Source: an uncultured Acetatifactor sp.
GTDB taxonomy: Bacteria; Bacillota; Clostridia; Lachnospirales; Lachnospiraceae
DNA: 61,937 nucleotides
Assembly: GCA_934402315.1 (NCBI GenBank)
Contig: CAKRTS010000021.1
Location: forward strand, 1-61,937
Reading direction: 5' to 3'
Positions 24,806-34,489 of the stretch are shown here, piece by piece. A program made the translations under genes and the position numbers. The notes beneath the pieces are model-generated. The model was not told the DNA's origin. It did not search any database and saw nothing but the letters and a program-made list of their open reading frames with translations. Within the stretch, counting starts at the first letter, position 1. Each line of letters starts with the position of its first letter.

Positions 24806-25524
24806 CGCTCCGTTCCATCCAGAAGCTGTACCGCCTCCCTGTTCAGGACGGCGCGTCCGAAATCATGGATGTCGGTCAGCTTTCTCGGAAAGACCATACC
24901 GCCCCAGAGCATTAAGGTACTGTGCTGGTCGGAACCGGCAGTCAGCGGCAGATTATGTTCCTTCGCATAGGCAAGCGCCCTCTCGTTAAACTCGGGATGG
25001 CGCTCTTCTTTTCCGTAGCTGGAATGGCTCGCATTCACTCCCTCCACAGCGTCCACAAAATCCGGGTAGAGGCGGATTTCCTTGATGTACCATGCCTCCC
25101 TGTACGGATGCGCCTGACTGAGAATACCGCCGCCCGCATGGACGAGCTGCAGCTGCTCCTCCACCGTCGCATCCTTAATCTCAGGGTGGTTCAGCAGCCA
25201 TTGCTTATCCAGACCGTAGACCAGAAATTCCGGCCCGCCATAGCCTGACTCCCAGCCGAAGAAGACCTGAAGGCCGTATTTTTCCCCTTCCTCCTTCGCG
25301 TGTTCATAGCCGAGGCAGAATTTCTCGACCCACTCGCTCCAGGGCAGGCTCCCGTCGACTGCCGTGTTTCCGTATACGAAGTGATCCGTGATGATGATTC
25401 CCGTGTAGCCCGCCTGCGCATAGGCTCTCGCCATTTCCGCACCGGTGCTGCTTGCACAGGCGCTGCCCTCCGACGTATGCATATGCGTCTCATATAAATA
25501 TCCGTTGACTTTGATCTTTTCCAT
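24787..25524 (-). CDS. PHP-domain metal-dependent phosphoesterase
   Basis: A 245-residue PHP-domain protein. Metal ligands are recognisable in YETHMHTSEGS, IIITDHF and TAGSDQHST. This is the polymerase-and-histidinol-phosphatase fold acting on phosphoesters, but the substrate is unknown. It lacks the features of HisJ and is unlike the second PHP gene at 45125. It is encoded 13 nt after the MATE gene, in the same direction. Confidence 0.85.
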   Translation of the reverse strand: MEKIKVNGYLYETHMHTSEGSACASSTGAEMARAYAQAGYTGIIITDHFVYGNTAVDGSLPWSEWVEKFCLGYEHAKEEGEKYGLQVFFGWESGYGGPEFLVYGLDKQWLLNHPEIKDATVEEQLQLVHAGGGILSQAHPYREAWYIKEIRLYPDFVDAVEGVNASHSSYGKEERHPEFNERALAYAKEHNLPLTAGSDQHSTLMLWGGMVFPRKLTDIHDFGRAVLNREAVQLLDGTERQAVIS

Positions 25525-25537
25525 CCTGTATCCTTTC

Positions 25538-26932
25538 TCAGACTTCTTCCGTTGCCTGCTGGCCTTCCGCCTGTTTCATCTCTCTCAGCACGCCGACGCA
25601 CATCGGCACAGACACACCGAAGGTAAGAATGTCCGACCATGTCTGGCACATCTGGACGCCCAGCAGTCCGAAGATCTGCGGCAATATCCAGATCAGCGGA
25701 ATAAAGAAAATTCCCTGCCTTGCCGCCGCGACAAAGGACGCTCTCGCTGCCTTGCCGATGGACTGCAGCATCATATTACTCATCACAATCCACGCATTCA
25801 GCGGGAAAACAATGCATTGCAGCCGGAGGGCAAGCGTGCCGATTCGGATAACCTCCGCGTCCTCCCGGCGGAAGCAGGTCACAAGCGGCTCTGCAAAAAT
25901 GATTCCCGCCGCCGAAACGATGACGAGGAAGACCGCCGCATACTTCACACAGAAAGCGAATGCCTGCCGCACCCTGCCAAACTGCTTTGCCCCGTAATTC
26001 ATGCCGCAGACCGGCTGGAAGCCCTGTCCGAAGCCGATCAGCGCCGAGTTGGCAAACATGGAAATTCTTCCGACAATGGACATTGCCGCGATCGCCGCGT
26101 CACTGTAGGCTCCGCCAAAGGTTCCCGCAGAATGATTCAGGCAGATCTGCGCAATGCTGGCAAGTCCCTGTCTGCAAAGGGACGGCACACCACCCCGGAA
26201 GATCTCCTTATACAACGCCCATGTGGGTTTGAAATTGCGAAATTCTATACGGATATTTCCGCCCTTTCTGCTCATCAGAAAGAGGAGGACAAAGCTGACA
26301 ATCTGGCTGATGATCGTGGCAAGCGCCGCTCCCGCAACTCCCATATCGCAGGTAAAGATCAGCAGCGGGTCGAGAACCATATTCAGCAGTCCGCCCGTCA
26401 CAATTCCCACCATCGCATAGGATGCGCTGCCCTGAAAACGAAGCTGGTTATTCAGCACCAGCGACGACATCATAAACGGACAGCCGATCAGGATAATCCG
26501 AAGATAGTCCTTCGTGTAGGGCAGAATCGTCGGCGTTGAGCCCAGAACCCGTGCAAGCGGCATCAGAAAGCAAAGCCCCACTACAGCCGCCACGATTCCC
26601 ATGAAAAACGCTGTGAAGAATCCGGTCGCCGCCATGATGTTTGCCTCGTCAAATTCCTTCGCGCCAAGCTTCCGGGAGATATAGTTGCCCGAGCCGTGCC
26701 CGAAGAAAAAGCCGCACGCCTGAATAAACGCCATCACAGAGAACACAACACCTACCGCCGCCGTCGCCTGTGTATTGATCCTCCCGACAAAGAAGGTGTC
26801 CACCATATTATAGAAGGAGGTCACAAGCATGCTGATGATCGTCGGCACCGCCATCTGACAGACCAGATGCGGCACCGGCTCGCTGAGCATATAGGAGACC
26901 TTCTCCTCCTGATTCATATTCCTTACGTTCAT
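25538..26932 (-). CDS. MATE-family multidrug efflux transporter
   Basis: A 464-residue protein with about twelve hydrophobic segments and family blocks such as VPTIISMLVTSFYNMVDTFFVG and GFGQGFQPVCGMNYGAKQF. MATE proteins export cationic compounds using Na+ or H+ gradients. It lies between an ABC-class ATPase gene (7 nt gap) and a PHP gene. It is only distantly similar to the other MATE gene at 39500-40882. Confidence 0.92.
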   Translation of the reverse strand: MNVRNMNQEEKVSYMLSEPVPHLVCQMAVPTIISMLVTSFYNMVDTFFVGRINTQATAAVGVVFSVMAFIQACGFFFGHGSGNYISRKLGAKEFDEANIMAATGFFTAFFMGIVAAVVGLCFLMPLARVLGSTPTILPYTKDYLRIILIGCPFMMSSLVLNNQLRFQGSASYAMVGIVTGGLLNMVLDPLLIFTCDMGVAGAALATIISQIVSFVLLFLMSRKGGNIRIEFRNFKPTWALYKEIFRGGVPSLCRQGLASIAQICLNHSAGTFGGAYSDAAIAAMSIVGRISMFANSALIGFGQGFQPVCGMNYGAKQFGRVRQAFAFCVKYAAVFLVIVSAAGIIFAEPLVTCFRREDAEVIRIGTLALRLQCIVFPLNAWIVMSNMMLQSIGKAARASFVAAARQGIFFIPLIWILPQIFGLLGVQMCQTWSDILTFGVSVPMCVGVLREMKQAEGQQATEEV

Positions 26933-26939
26933 AATTCCC

Positions 26940-28658
26940 TTATCCCTTTTCCACCACGATTAATTCCCTGCATCGGCTGAGTGCGGCGTAAAGCTCCTGC
27001 TTTCTGGGAAGCGCCAGGTTTCCGGGAAGCTTGTCCTCACCCTCACAGAACGCGCCGAAGCCCTTCGCGGGGATGCTGCCGTACAGCTCCTCGACCGCCT
27101 CCCGCAGAGTTCTCTTTCCGTCAAACAAGTGCAGCTTCATGTATTTTATCATATGGGACAGGGCTGTCAACTGTTCCGAATCCGTCAGCTGTTCCACATA
27201 GCGCAGGTCAACCTCCTCGCGGTTAATGGAAAAGCCGTCCGTTCCGTCCGTCCGCATTTTGATCCTGTCATCCTTCGCAAACGCAGCGTCCCGCCTCACA
27301 ACACGCCGGTAATCCGGTTCCCCCGCCGCATCCACTCTTCCGAGCGTATAGGGGAAGCTCTCCGCCTCCTTCTTCGCAAGCGCCGTGATCTCCACCGGCT
27401 GATACTTATTCATCTGGATAATGCAGTCCGCCATATGGAAATAAGAGCCACAGCTTCCCGCGACGAGGATCGTCGAAATGCCGTATTTCTCATACAGCTC
27501 ACGCACCCTGTCGATGAACGGGATGATCGGCTCGACCTCCCTGCTGACGACGCGCTGCATCAGTTCATCCCGGATCATGAAGTTCGTCGCGCTCGTGTCC
27601 TCATCGATCAGGAACACCTCTGCTCCCGCCTCCATCGCCTCAACGGTGTTCGCCGCCTGTGAGGTACTGCCGCTGGCATCCTCTGTATAGAAGGTCTTTG
27701 TATCCCTGCCGTTCGGCAGGTTCCGTATAAACATGGAGATGTCCGTCCTCTGGATGCTGCGGCCGTCCTCCGCCCGGAGCTTTACAGCCGATTCATCCGT
27801 GATTACATACTCCCTGCCGTCTCCCTGAATATGATTGTACACGCCAAGCTCCAACGCCTCCAGCAGAGTTGACTTTCCGTGATAGCCGCCGCCGACAATC
27901 AGTGTCACGCCCTTCCTTATGCCCATGCCTGCGAGCTTCCCGCCGTGGGGCAGCTCCATGATGATCTCCATGGCTGCCGGGCTTTTAAAGGGAACCGCCT
28001 CCCTCATTGGCAGCGCGGACACCCCTGACTTCCGGGGCAGGATTGCGCCATTCGCCACAAAGGCAACCAGCTCACGCTTCTTTAACTCCTGCCGGATGTA
28101 CTGCTGGTCGTCCGCAAGGAACAGCACCTTCTCCAGCCCATCCTTCGGACAGGATGCCACGAGCAGGGTCTGCCGCACGCAGACGGGCAGAAAATCAAAT
28201 AAAATCTTCCCGAGCTCGCCGGAGTTGATGGTACGCCCATTCGCCGGGAACCCGATCTCCATCCGCACCGTAATATCTCCGCTCTGCGGGTCTACCGTGC
28301 AGGCGCTGCGCTCCAGTATCTCCTGCCCGGGATGGCTGATCCCGAGGAGCCCGCTCTTGCCGGAGCCCTTCGCCCTGAAGGAAAAGTCCTTGATCTTCGC
28401 CGCCATGCGCCGGAGCAGATAATCCTGAAATGCGAGTCTTCTGACATTTGTGTCATAACATTTTTTATCAAAGCCCGCCACCCTTCCGGGCAGCAGAAGG
28501 CTGACCTTGGAGGGAGCCGCAAAGGGATCTCCCTGTACATGGTCTATCGAAAGGACATACTGCTGGAACTGATATTTTCCCTTCGTGTCCTTATATGCCG
28601 GATAACCCTTATGGTCTATCTGGCGGAGCAGTGTCTGCAAGTCTGCTGCTGTCTTCAT
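26940..28658 (-). CDS. Predicted ATPase of the ABC class
   Basis: A 572-residue cytoplasmic P-loop protein of the family called predicted ATPase of the ABC class. The P-loop is GGGYHGKSTLLEAL, followed by IDEDTSATNFMIRDELM, a Walker B-like acidic block, and ILVAGSCGSYFHMAD. The N-terminal third (YKDTKGKYQFQQYVLSIDHV) is typical of the family. There is no membrane domain and no transporter partner. The biological role is unsettled. Confidence 0.85.
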   Translation of the reverse strand: MKTAADLQTLLRQIDHKGYPAYKDTKGKYQFQQYVLSIDHVQGDPFAAPSKVSLLLPGRVAGFDKKCYDTNVRRLAFQDYLLRRMAAKIKDFSFRAKGSGKSGLLGISHPGQEILERSACTVDPQSGDITVRMEIGFPANGRTINSGELGKILFDFLPVCVRQTLLVASCPKDGLEKVLFLADDQQYIRQELKKRELVAFVANGAILPRKSGVSALPMREAVPFKSPAAMEIIMELPHGGKLAGMGIRKGVTLIVGGGYHGKSTLLEALELGVYNHIQGDGREYVITDESAVKLRAEDGRSIQRTDISMFIRNLPNGRDTKTFYTEDASGSTSQAANTVEAMEAGAEVFLIDEDTSATNFMIRDELMQRVVSREVEPIIPFIDRVRELYEKYGISTILVAGSCGSYFHMADCIIQMNKYQPVEITALAKKEAESFPYTLGRVDAAGEPDYRRVVRRDAAFAKDDRIKMRTDGTDGFSINREEVDLRYVEQLTDSEQLTALSHMIKYMKLHLFDGKRTLREAVEELYGSIPAKGFGAFCEGEDKLPGNLALPRKQELYAALSRCRELIVVEKG

Positions 28659-28707
28659 CTTCTCAAAACCTCCCGATCCTGTTATATCTCATAGGCATGC
28701 CGGCACA

Positions 28708-30753
28708 TCATAACCGGTACAGCCTTACTCCGTATTTCTCGATCATGCAGGTGCCTTCCTCCCATTCTTCGGTCAGCATGTTCCAGAGGCGCTTTTTCAG
28801 GATCACTCCCTGCTCCTTTGCGGAATAATTCAGCACGAACAGGTACCTCCTGCCGTTCTTCTCCCTGACTGCCAGTTCGCATTCCTCGGAGAGATCCACA
28901 ATATCCCGGTAGGGCGCTGCCATGTGCAGCTTATCCAGAAATACCTTTACGGCAGCCTCGCTGAAAGCGCCGCCGAAATAATACGCCTCCCCGTTGCCAA
29001 AACGGTTGCGGATGACCGCCGGCTCTCCCGCGTAATAGCTGGAAAGATAGAAGCCCACTGCCTCCGCCTGCTCTCCCGCCGGAACCGGCAGATCGTTGAA
29101 CACCGCCGCTTCAAAGACAGTGCAGTCCCACTCCGCCATCACCGGCTCTTCATCCGGCGCGACGAAGGAGTATTCGGGGATGTCCGTTCCCGTGACCTTC
29201 GCCGCCAGCCCCGGCAGATAGTCCGTGACGCATCTTCCGTTGCTGTCCTTGTAGCCCGTCCTGCAGCCTATGACGAGCTTTCCGCCCTGCGCCACATACT
29301 GTTCCAGAAGCTCCATTCTCTCCGGCGTCAGAATGCACGCATGGGGATAAAAGAGCAGGTCATACTGCTTCAGCTCCTCCGCAGAGGTCAGCCGTTCAAA
29401 GTAAATATAGTCAAAGGGCGTGTGCGTGCGCTGCAGCACGGTAAACAGTGCGTTCTGGCTCGCCGTGTCAACCCTGCTGTGCCATCTGTCGAGCTGCGCA
29501 TCCCATATGTTGTCGTAATCCTTCAATATCCCGACCTTCGCCTGATACTTCGAGCCCGCAAGCTCCTGCATCAATGAAAGCTTTTTGCCAAGCTGCGTGA
29601 TCTCCCGGAGTCTCCTGTTGTCCCTGCCCGAGTAATCCAGTATGCCGTGCCAGTAGATTTCCGTTCCGAAGGTGCAGGTACGCCAGCGGAAGTAGCTGAT
29701 ATAGTCCGCACCGTGCGCTATGCTCTGCATCGTCCAGAGGATAATCTGCCCCGGTCTGGGCGACGGCGCCTCCATCCTTGTATTCCAGCCGTTCGCACCG
29801 CTCTGCTGCTCCATGATGCCGAAATTGTCCGACACCGCGCGAACCTCGGACAGATTTTTACTCCACCATCTGTCCTTCATCGGATCATCCGCATTGTAGC
29901 CGTCCAGCGCATACCCGAAGTCCGGGTAGGAATCGTACATCAGCACATCCAGACTCTCCCGCTTCATGCGCTGATAGTCGATATTTGCAAACATGCCGTT
30001 CGTTGTAATAAAGTCGTCCGGCTTTTTATACTTTCTGATAATATCCGCCTGCATCTTCGCATAGCAGTTCACGCTGTCCGAGATAAAGCGGTAATAGTCC
30101 AGCATTTCATGCGGATTGACCGAGTTCATGTTTGTCTTCCGCGGAACATATACCTCGCCCCAGTCCGTGTAGGTCTGGTTCCAGAACACGGTTCCCCATG
30201 CCCGGTTAAGCTCCTCCAGCGAACCGTACTTCTCCCGGAGAAAGCTGCGGAACGCTACCGTATCGCTCTCCGAATAGAAGACATCATTTTCACAGTTGAA
30301 CTCATTGTCCAGCTGCCAGCCGATGATGGCGGGATGTGCGGCATAGTGTGACGCGGATTTCTCCACGATATTCCTGCTCTTTTCAAGATAGATGGGGGAA
30401 TTGTAATTATAATGCCTTCTGGAGCCATGGCGGTACAGATTGCCGTCCATATCGGCGTTCAATACCTCCGGGTACTTTTCGGTGAGCCATGCGGGAGGCG
30501 TCGCCGTGGGAGTACAGAAAATGACCTGCATTCCCTTCTCCGCCGCAAGGTCGAGAAAGGAATCAAAAAAGTCGTAGGTATACTCGTTCTCCCTCGGCTC
30601 AATGAGGCTCCATGCAAACTCCGCAATGCGCACCGTTTTCAGCCCGGCCGCCAGCATTCTGTCCAAGTCCTGTCCCCAGAGTGCCCTGTCCCAGTGCTCC
30701 GGATAATAGCATACCCCAAGGGCGATATTCTGTCCGTTAATCAGCTTTTTCAT
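28708..30753 (-). CDS. GH42 beta-galactosidase
   Basis: A 681-residue cytoplasmic glycoside hydrolase of family 42. Landmarks are LGVCYYPEHWDR at the N terminus, the acid/base Glu in GWQLDNEFNCE and the nucleophile Glu in FGIMEQQSGANGW, then a trimerisation-type domain (YDLLFYPHACILTPE) and a C-terminal beta domain. The start at 30753 is preferred because GGAGAGACG lies upstream; in-frame codons to 30825 overlap the promoter. No sugar transporter is adjacent. It hydrolyses beta-galactosides, probably oligosaccharides taken up by other loci. Confidence 0.93.
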   Translation of the reverse strand: MKKLINGQNIALGVCYYPEHWDRALWGQDLDRMLAAGLKTVRIAEFAWSLIEPRENEYTYDFFDSFLDLAAEKGMQVIFCTPTATPPAWLTEKYPEVLNADMDGNLYRHGSRRHYNYNSPIYLEKSRNIVEKSASHYAAHPAIIGWQLDNEFNCENDVFYSESDTVAFRSFLREKYGSLEELNRAWGTVFWNQTYTDWGEVYVPRKTNMNSVNPHEMLDYYRFISDSVNCYAKMQADIIRKYKKPDDFITTNGMFANIDYQRMKRESLDVLMYDSYPDFGYALDGYNADDPMKDRWWSKNLSEVRAVSDNFGIMEQQSGANGWNTRMEAPSPRPGQIILWTMQSIAHGADYISYFRWRTCTFGTEIYWHGILDYSGRDNRRLREITQLGKKLSLMQELAGSKYQAKVGILKDYDNIWDAQLDRWHSRVDTASQNALFTVLQRTHTPFDYIYFERLTSAEELKQYDLLFYPHACILTPERMELLEQYVAQGGKLVIGCRTGYKDSNGRCVTDYLPGLAAKVTGTDIPEYSFVAPDEEPVMAEWDCTVFEAAVFNDLPVPAGEQAEAVGFYLSSYYAGEPAVIRNRFGNGEAYYFGGAFSEAAVKVFLDKLHMAAPYRDIVDLSEECELAVREKNGRRYLFVLNYSAKEQGVILKKRLWNMLTEEWEEGTCMIEKYGVRLYRL

Positions 30754-30796
30754 GCTCTTTCGTCTCTCCTTCCGCAGTGCCGTAAATCTGACCTCT

Positions 30797-30825
30797 ATTA
30801 TAATATTCCCGGCAAGGTTCTTCAA
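30797..30825 (-). promoter_or_regulatory. Promoter of the GH42 gene
   Basis: Minus strand TTGAAG (30820-30825), 17 nt, perfect TATAAT (30797-30802). Confidence 0.78.
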
Positions 30826-30833
30826 GCATTACA

Positions 30834-30864
30834 ATACGGCTGACCTCCGAAGAAGCAGCCGTAT
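30834..30864 (-). terminator. Hairpin after the DUF4234 gene
   Basis: ATACGGCTG (30834-30842) pairs perfectly with CAGCCGTAT (30856-30864). It lies between the DUF4234 gene and the GH42 promoter. The T run is weak. Confidence 0.5.
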
Positions 30865-30927
30865 CTTAAAATCAGTATTTACTTTCAAGTAATATCTCTC
30901 AGTCTCTGTATCAGTTTTTCGATCACA

Positions 30928-31533
30928 TTACATCAGACCATGCTGTTGGTTATAAGCTTCACAGATCTTGTTGGTGTTCTTGATCAGAATATTCATTGCA
31001 ATGAACGGTCCGATACCGCAGAGCATCGCACCAAAAAGCAGCCACAGCAGCACCGTTGTACCATTCTCCTGGAAAGTCAGACCATATCTGCCGGCATTGG
31101 ATGAAAGTCTGTTTCCAAGCTTATAATACCATACCCATGCGTAAATACCACAGGTAATGATAGACAGAACAATGAACTTTACCAGACCACCTGTGCTCTC
31201 TCCATCACCTTCGCAGGCAATATTGACATCATGCGCCATCTTGTAGATGAAATAATAGGAGTAAATTCCACAGGTAATAATCGTCAGAACTATGTATGCA
31301 AGAAGTCCTCTGTCAGTCTGAAGCTTTTCTCCGGCATACGGTGCTCCTGCATTTGAAATTGTCTGATGAATATCCTGCACTGCGCTTCCAAGCTCTTTTT
31401 CTGCGTTGTCAAATGCATTCTTTACATCCTTTGTCAGATTGTCCAGCTTGTCGCCCCCTTCAAGCGGTGCGCCACAGTTCGGACAATTCTTTGCATCTTC
31501 GGGTGCCTCCTGTCCACAATTACTGCAAAACAT
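30928..31533 (-). CDS. Zinc-ribbon DUF4234-type membrane protein
   Basis: A 201-residue protein with an N-terminal zinc ribbon (MFCSNCG and NCPNCGAPL), a linker (about 30-70), and a membrane domain with repeated LAYIVLTIITCGIYSYYFIY and KFIVLSIITCGIYAWVWYY, the DUF4234 pattern, then a last hydrophobic segment. The function of these proteins is unknown. The start at 31533 has AGGAGGAG; the longer reading frame upstream lacks a site and overlaps the DUF2752 gene. The DUF2752 gene ends 1 nt upstream, so the two are one operon. Confidence 0.82.
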   Translation of the reverse strand: MFCSNCGQEAPEDAKNCPNCGAPLEGGDKLDNLTKDVKNAFDNAEKELGSAVQDIHQTISNAGAPYAGEKLQTDRGLLAYIVLTIITCGIYSYYFIYKMAHDVNIACEGDGESTGGLVKFIVLSIITCGIYAWVWYYKLGNRLSSNAGRYGLTFQENGTTVLLWLLFGAMLCGIGPFIAMNILIKNTNKICEAYNQQHGLM

Positions 31534-31534
31534 A

Positions 31535-31945
31535 CTATCTCCTCCTGTTATAAATAAATTCGGTAATGCGAAAAAATATTCCTTTTTTCGGCTCAAAAAT
31601 TACAATTTGATCACCACCGATCATTCGATACAAATATACTATACCAAACAACAGCACTATTGTAAACAGTAAAAGTTTATACATTTTGGGGGGTATTTTC
31701 CCTTTAAATGCAAAGATGATGAGAGCAACAGGGGGCAGCCAGAAAAGCGGATGATACTCAAAGGCCGTCCGCAGATCCAGCCGCAGCAATGCAAGCCACG
31801 CGCGCGTCATGCCACAGCCCGCACAGGATATTCCGGTGACAAATTTGATCGGACAACCTATCCCCACTGCTGCCAGCAGAAGATAGAAACCCACAACCGC
31901 AAGGGCCGGAAGAACCCAGTCTTTTCCGAAAAGAAATTTTTTCAT
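31535..31945 (-). CDS. DUF2752 membrane protein
   Basis: A 136-residue protein with three or four hydrophobic segments and the DUF2752 signature GCPIKFVTGISCAGCGMTRA. Such proteins often travel with DUF4234 zinc-ribbon proteins, as here. The role is unknown. Start 31945 is chosen because AAAGGAG lies 5-10 nt upstream and inside the longer frame. A second DUF2752 gene is carried by the integrated element at 50301-50699. Confidence 0.82.
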   Translation of the reverse strand: MKKFLFGKDWVLPALAVVGFYLLLAAVGIGCPIKFVTGISCAGCGMTRAWLALLRLDLRTAFEYHPLFWLPPVALIIFAFKGKIPPKMYKLLLFTIVLLFGIVYLYRMIGGDQIVIFEPKKGIFFRITEFIYNRRR

Positions 31946-31987
31946 CTTCAGGTCTCCTTTCAATTATCCGTCACAGTATCATTTGTT

Positions 31988-32758
31988 CTACAGGCGGTAC
32001 ATCTTATGCGCGTTCTCCCATGCGGCTTTCCTTACTGTCTCTTCCTCCACACCCTTGATCTCCGCAAGCGCCTTTACCACATATGGAATGTTCAGCGAAC
32101 TGTTGCGCTTTCCCCGGTTCGGCTCCGGTGCCAGATAGGGGCAGTCTGTCTCCAGCACAATCCTGTCCAACGGAATATATGCCACCGCCTCCTTCAGCTT
32201 CTTTGCATTCTTGAAGGTCAAAACACCGCCGATTCCGAAATAGAATCCCATTTTCAGGAAAACCTCGGCTGTTTCTTTTGTATAGGAATAGCAGTGAATG
32301 ACACCGCCGATCTCCTCCGCATGCTCCTCCGTCATGAGATCCACCGTGTCCTTTGCCGCGTCTCTGGAATGGATGATAACGGGCTTGGCAAGCTCCCTCG
32401 CCAGGTTTAACTGCCTGCGGAACCATTCCTTCTGAAGCTCCCTGTCCGGTTCATCCCAATAATAATCCAGCCCGATTTCGCCGACTGCCACACATTTTTC
32501 CAGCTGACACTGCTGTCGCAACCATTCAAAGGCCTCGTCATTCAGTTCCGCCGTCTCGCTGGGATGGACTCCGATCGCGCCGTAGATATAGTCATATCTG
32601 TTCATAAGCTCTATCGTCCGCCCGCAGGATGCAAGGCTCGCGCCAACGTTTACGACCCGCGCAATTCCATTTTCCGGCAGCTCAGCCAGGAGAGCATCCC
32701 GATCCTCGTCGAATGCCTCGTCATCATAATGTGCATGTGTATCAAATATAGGTGTCAT
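31988..32758 (-). CDS. tatD: TatD-family metal-dependent DNase
   Basis: A 256-residue TIM-barrel hydrolase. Metal ligands appear in IFDTHAHYDDE, GEIGLDYYWD, VIIHSRDA, IHCYSY and LETDCPYLAPEP, the full TatD set. It has 3'-5' DNA exonuclease-type activity in the family and is cytoplasmic. Length is normal. A palindromic hairpin lies 20-36 nt upstream of the start. Confidence 0.94.
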   Translation of the reverse strand: MTPIFDTHAHYDDEAFDEDRDALLAELPENGIARVVNVGASLASCGRTIELMNRYDYIYGAIGVHPSETAELNDEAFEWLRQQCQLEKCVAVGEIGLDYYWDEPDRELQKEWFRRQLNLARELAKPVIIHSRDAAKDTVDLMTEEHAEEIGGVIHCYSYTKETAEVFLKMGFYFGIGGVLTFKNAKKLKEAVAYIPLDRIVLETDCPYLAPEPNRGKRNSSLNIPYVVKALAEIKGVEEETVRKAAWENAHKMYRL

Positions 32759-32777
32759 CGTTCATCCTCCCGATTCC

Positions 32778-32794
32778 AGCGTACTGAGTACGCT
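32778..32794 (-). repeat. Palindromic hairpin upstream of tatD
   Basis: The minus-strand sequence AGCGTACTCAGTACGCT is a 17-nt palindrome 20 nt before the tatD start. The same 17 nt recur in sense orientation at 36420-36436 before the signal peptidase gene. Confidence 0.55.
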
Positions 32795-32807
32795 CGTAAA
32801 AATGCCT

Positions 32808-33017
32808 TTAGGCAAAAAAGACAAGCCATACTGCCGCAGCCACTACTGCAAGTATGATTCCTATTGTCTTTGCAATAGTATCCTTAGGAATCTGACATAG
32901 CTCATCATTAATTTCCGGTAAAATATCATACATATAGGAATCCCGATCGGACGTTCCGCAGTTTGGACAAACCACCTCACCATCAGGAAGCTTCGTTCCA
33001 CAATTTCTGCAATACAT
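32808..33017 (-). CDS. Small zinc-ribbon membrane protein
   Basis: A 69-residue protein: zinc ribbon MYCRNCG and VVCPNCG at the N terminus, a charged linker, and one C-terminal membrane helix (TIGIILAVVAAAVWLVFF). The start at 33017 follows an AGGGGC site. It would hang from the membrane with the ribbon in the cytoplasm. Function unknown. It lies upstream of tatD on the same strand. Confidence 0.75.
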   Translation of the reverse strand: MYCRNCGTKLPDGEVVCPNCGTSDRDSYMYDILPEINDELCQIPKDTIAKTIGIILAVVAAAVWLVFFA

Positions 33018-33130
33018 AAGGCCTGCCCCTTTCTTTTTTAATTGATTCGACTTACTCCCCAGATATAGAGTCAAACTCTTTTTTATCCTTTGTCATAAAC
33101 CATTTATGTATTACTTTTACGTTACTTTTG

Positions 33131-34156
33131 CTATTTTATTACCAAAACAATTATAATTCCACCAACGGCACAAACTCCGACTACTCCGGCGATAACCGCC
33201 CAGAGAGGAATGACCGCGGGAAGAACTTCTGCGGAAAGAACTTCACCGCAGACAGTACAAAGTGTCTGCGTTTCTCCCTTTGTAAACAGCCCAGCTTCCT
33301 TTACTACTTTATACTGCGGGTTATGTCCGGTTGCCGGGATTACTTCAGGATCAACCTCCACTCCACATCTGGAGCAGAGATATGCTTTTTTGCCATCTTC
33401 TGTACAGGTGGCTTCCTGCAGCACCGTTTCTGTGGTTTCCAGTTCATGCCCCAGTGGCTCTACGGTTTCTGTATAGGTGTCACCACAGATGGAGCATGTA
33501 TAGACAGCTTCTCCGCTTTCGGTACATGCGTCATTCTCTGATTCTGAGATCAGCTGGTAATCATGTTCCCCCAGTTCTCCTTCTTCAACGTAAGAATCAC
33601 CACAGACAGAGCAAGTATAGGTCTTCTTAGCCGGTGCCTGGCAGGTACCGGATTCTGCATTGGTGAGCTGGTAGTCATGCTCTCCCTTTTTTCCCTTTTC
33701 CGTGTAGGAATGACCACAAACTGCACAGGTATATACTTCCTTTGCCGCTTCAAGGCAGGTACCGGGCGTAGATGCTACGGTATAGGTATGCTCTGCCTTT
33801 GGAGTTGTTTTAACCTTAGTCTCTCCGCACCCGGAACAGGTGGAAGTTTGTTCACCCTGTTCGGTACAGGTAGCTTCCTTTGTTACCGTGGTGACCCATG
33901 TGTGGGTATGAGTTGAAACATTAGAATGAATATTTGTGGAGCCAGAATCCAAAACAATTCCAAACTCTTCCATTACCTTTTTTTGTGCTTCTTCCGGCGA
34001 ATATCCCTGATCCATCAACTCACAAAACCTATCATTCTCTTCTCTGGTCAAGGAATTGACGGAAGTAGAGAGTGATACCCATGTAACAGACACAAAGATA
34101 AGTAACACGGCAACTCCCAGTAACCATTTTCTTTTCTTCAATACTCTCATTTTCAT
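33131..34156 (-). CDS. CxxCG-repeat extracytoplasmic protein, copy A
   Basis: A 341-residue protein with an N-terminal membrane segment (KRKWLLGVAVLLIFVSVTW), a short helical part, then about six repeats of roughly 37 residues, each with a CT-cysteine and a CSxCG or CAVCG pair (for example YTCSVCGDSYVEEGELGEHDY), and a C-terminal membrane helix. The repeat type is common on clostridial surface proteins and looks like a minimal metal- or disulphide-stabilised bead. It is anchored at both ends, so the repeats would lie outside the membrane. Function unknown. A near-identical copy lies at 34760-35827. Confidence 0.8.
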   Translation of the reverse strand: MKMRVLKKRKWLLGVAVLLIFVSVTWVSLSTSVNSLTREENDRFCELMDQGYSPEEAQKKVMEEFGIVLDSGSTNIHSNVSTHTHTWVTTVTKEATCTEQGEQTSTCSGCGETKVKTTPKAEHTYTVASTPGTCLEAAKEVYTCAVCGHSYTEKGKKGEHDYQLTNAESGTCQAPAKKTYTCSVCGDSYVEEGELGEHDYQLISESENDACTESGEAVYTCSICGDTYTETVEPLGHELETTETVLQEATCTEDGKKAYLCSRCGVEVDPEVIPATGHNPQYKVVKEAGLFTKGETQTLCTVCGEVLSAEVLPAVIPLWAVIAGVVGVCAVGGIIIVLVIK

Positions 34157-34322
34157 AAAACCCCTCTTTCTTTGCTTTTTGATCTTGTTGTGATTTATAT
34201 GTATATTGCATCCGGGCTCAGATTCCATGCATATCTCTATAAACAAGTTTTCTTAATCTAATTCCAGCTACTTGTCTTCTATTAGGCACCTTTCGTCATC
34301 ATATTTTTTGTATATAAAAGTC

Positions 34323-34351
34323 TTGCATTTCTATATCATCTATGATAGTCT
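34323..34351 (+). promoter_or_regulatory. Candidate toxin promoter, unit A
   Basis: TTGCAT (34323-34328), 17 nt, TAGTCT (34346-34351). The transcript would have a leader of about 130 nt with strong stems, including CCCTCC/GGAGGG at 34387-34406 and GTTGCTAAGCCCC paired around 34404-34436. Confidence 0.55.
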
Positions 34352-34489
34352 TTTGTTACGGGAAACCAGAGAGCCAGGCGGCTTACCCTCCTTTTCGGAG
34401 GGTTGCTAAGCCCCGGTGGGGCTTGTTTAGCAACGACCGGAGCGAAGCGTAGACCTAACCCTCCAGATACAGAGAGGAGGGCGATGCTT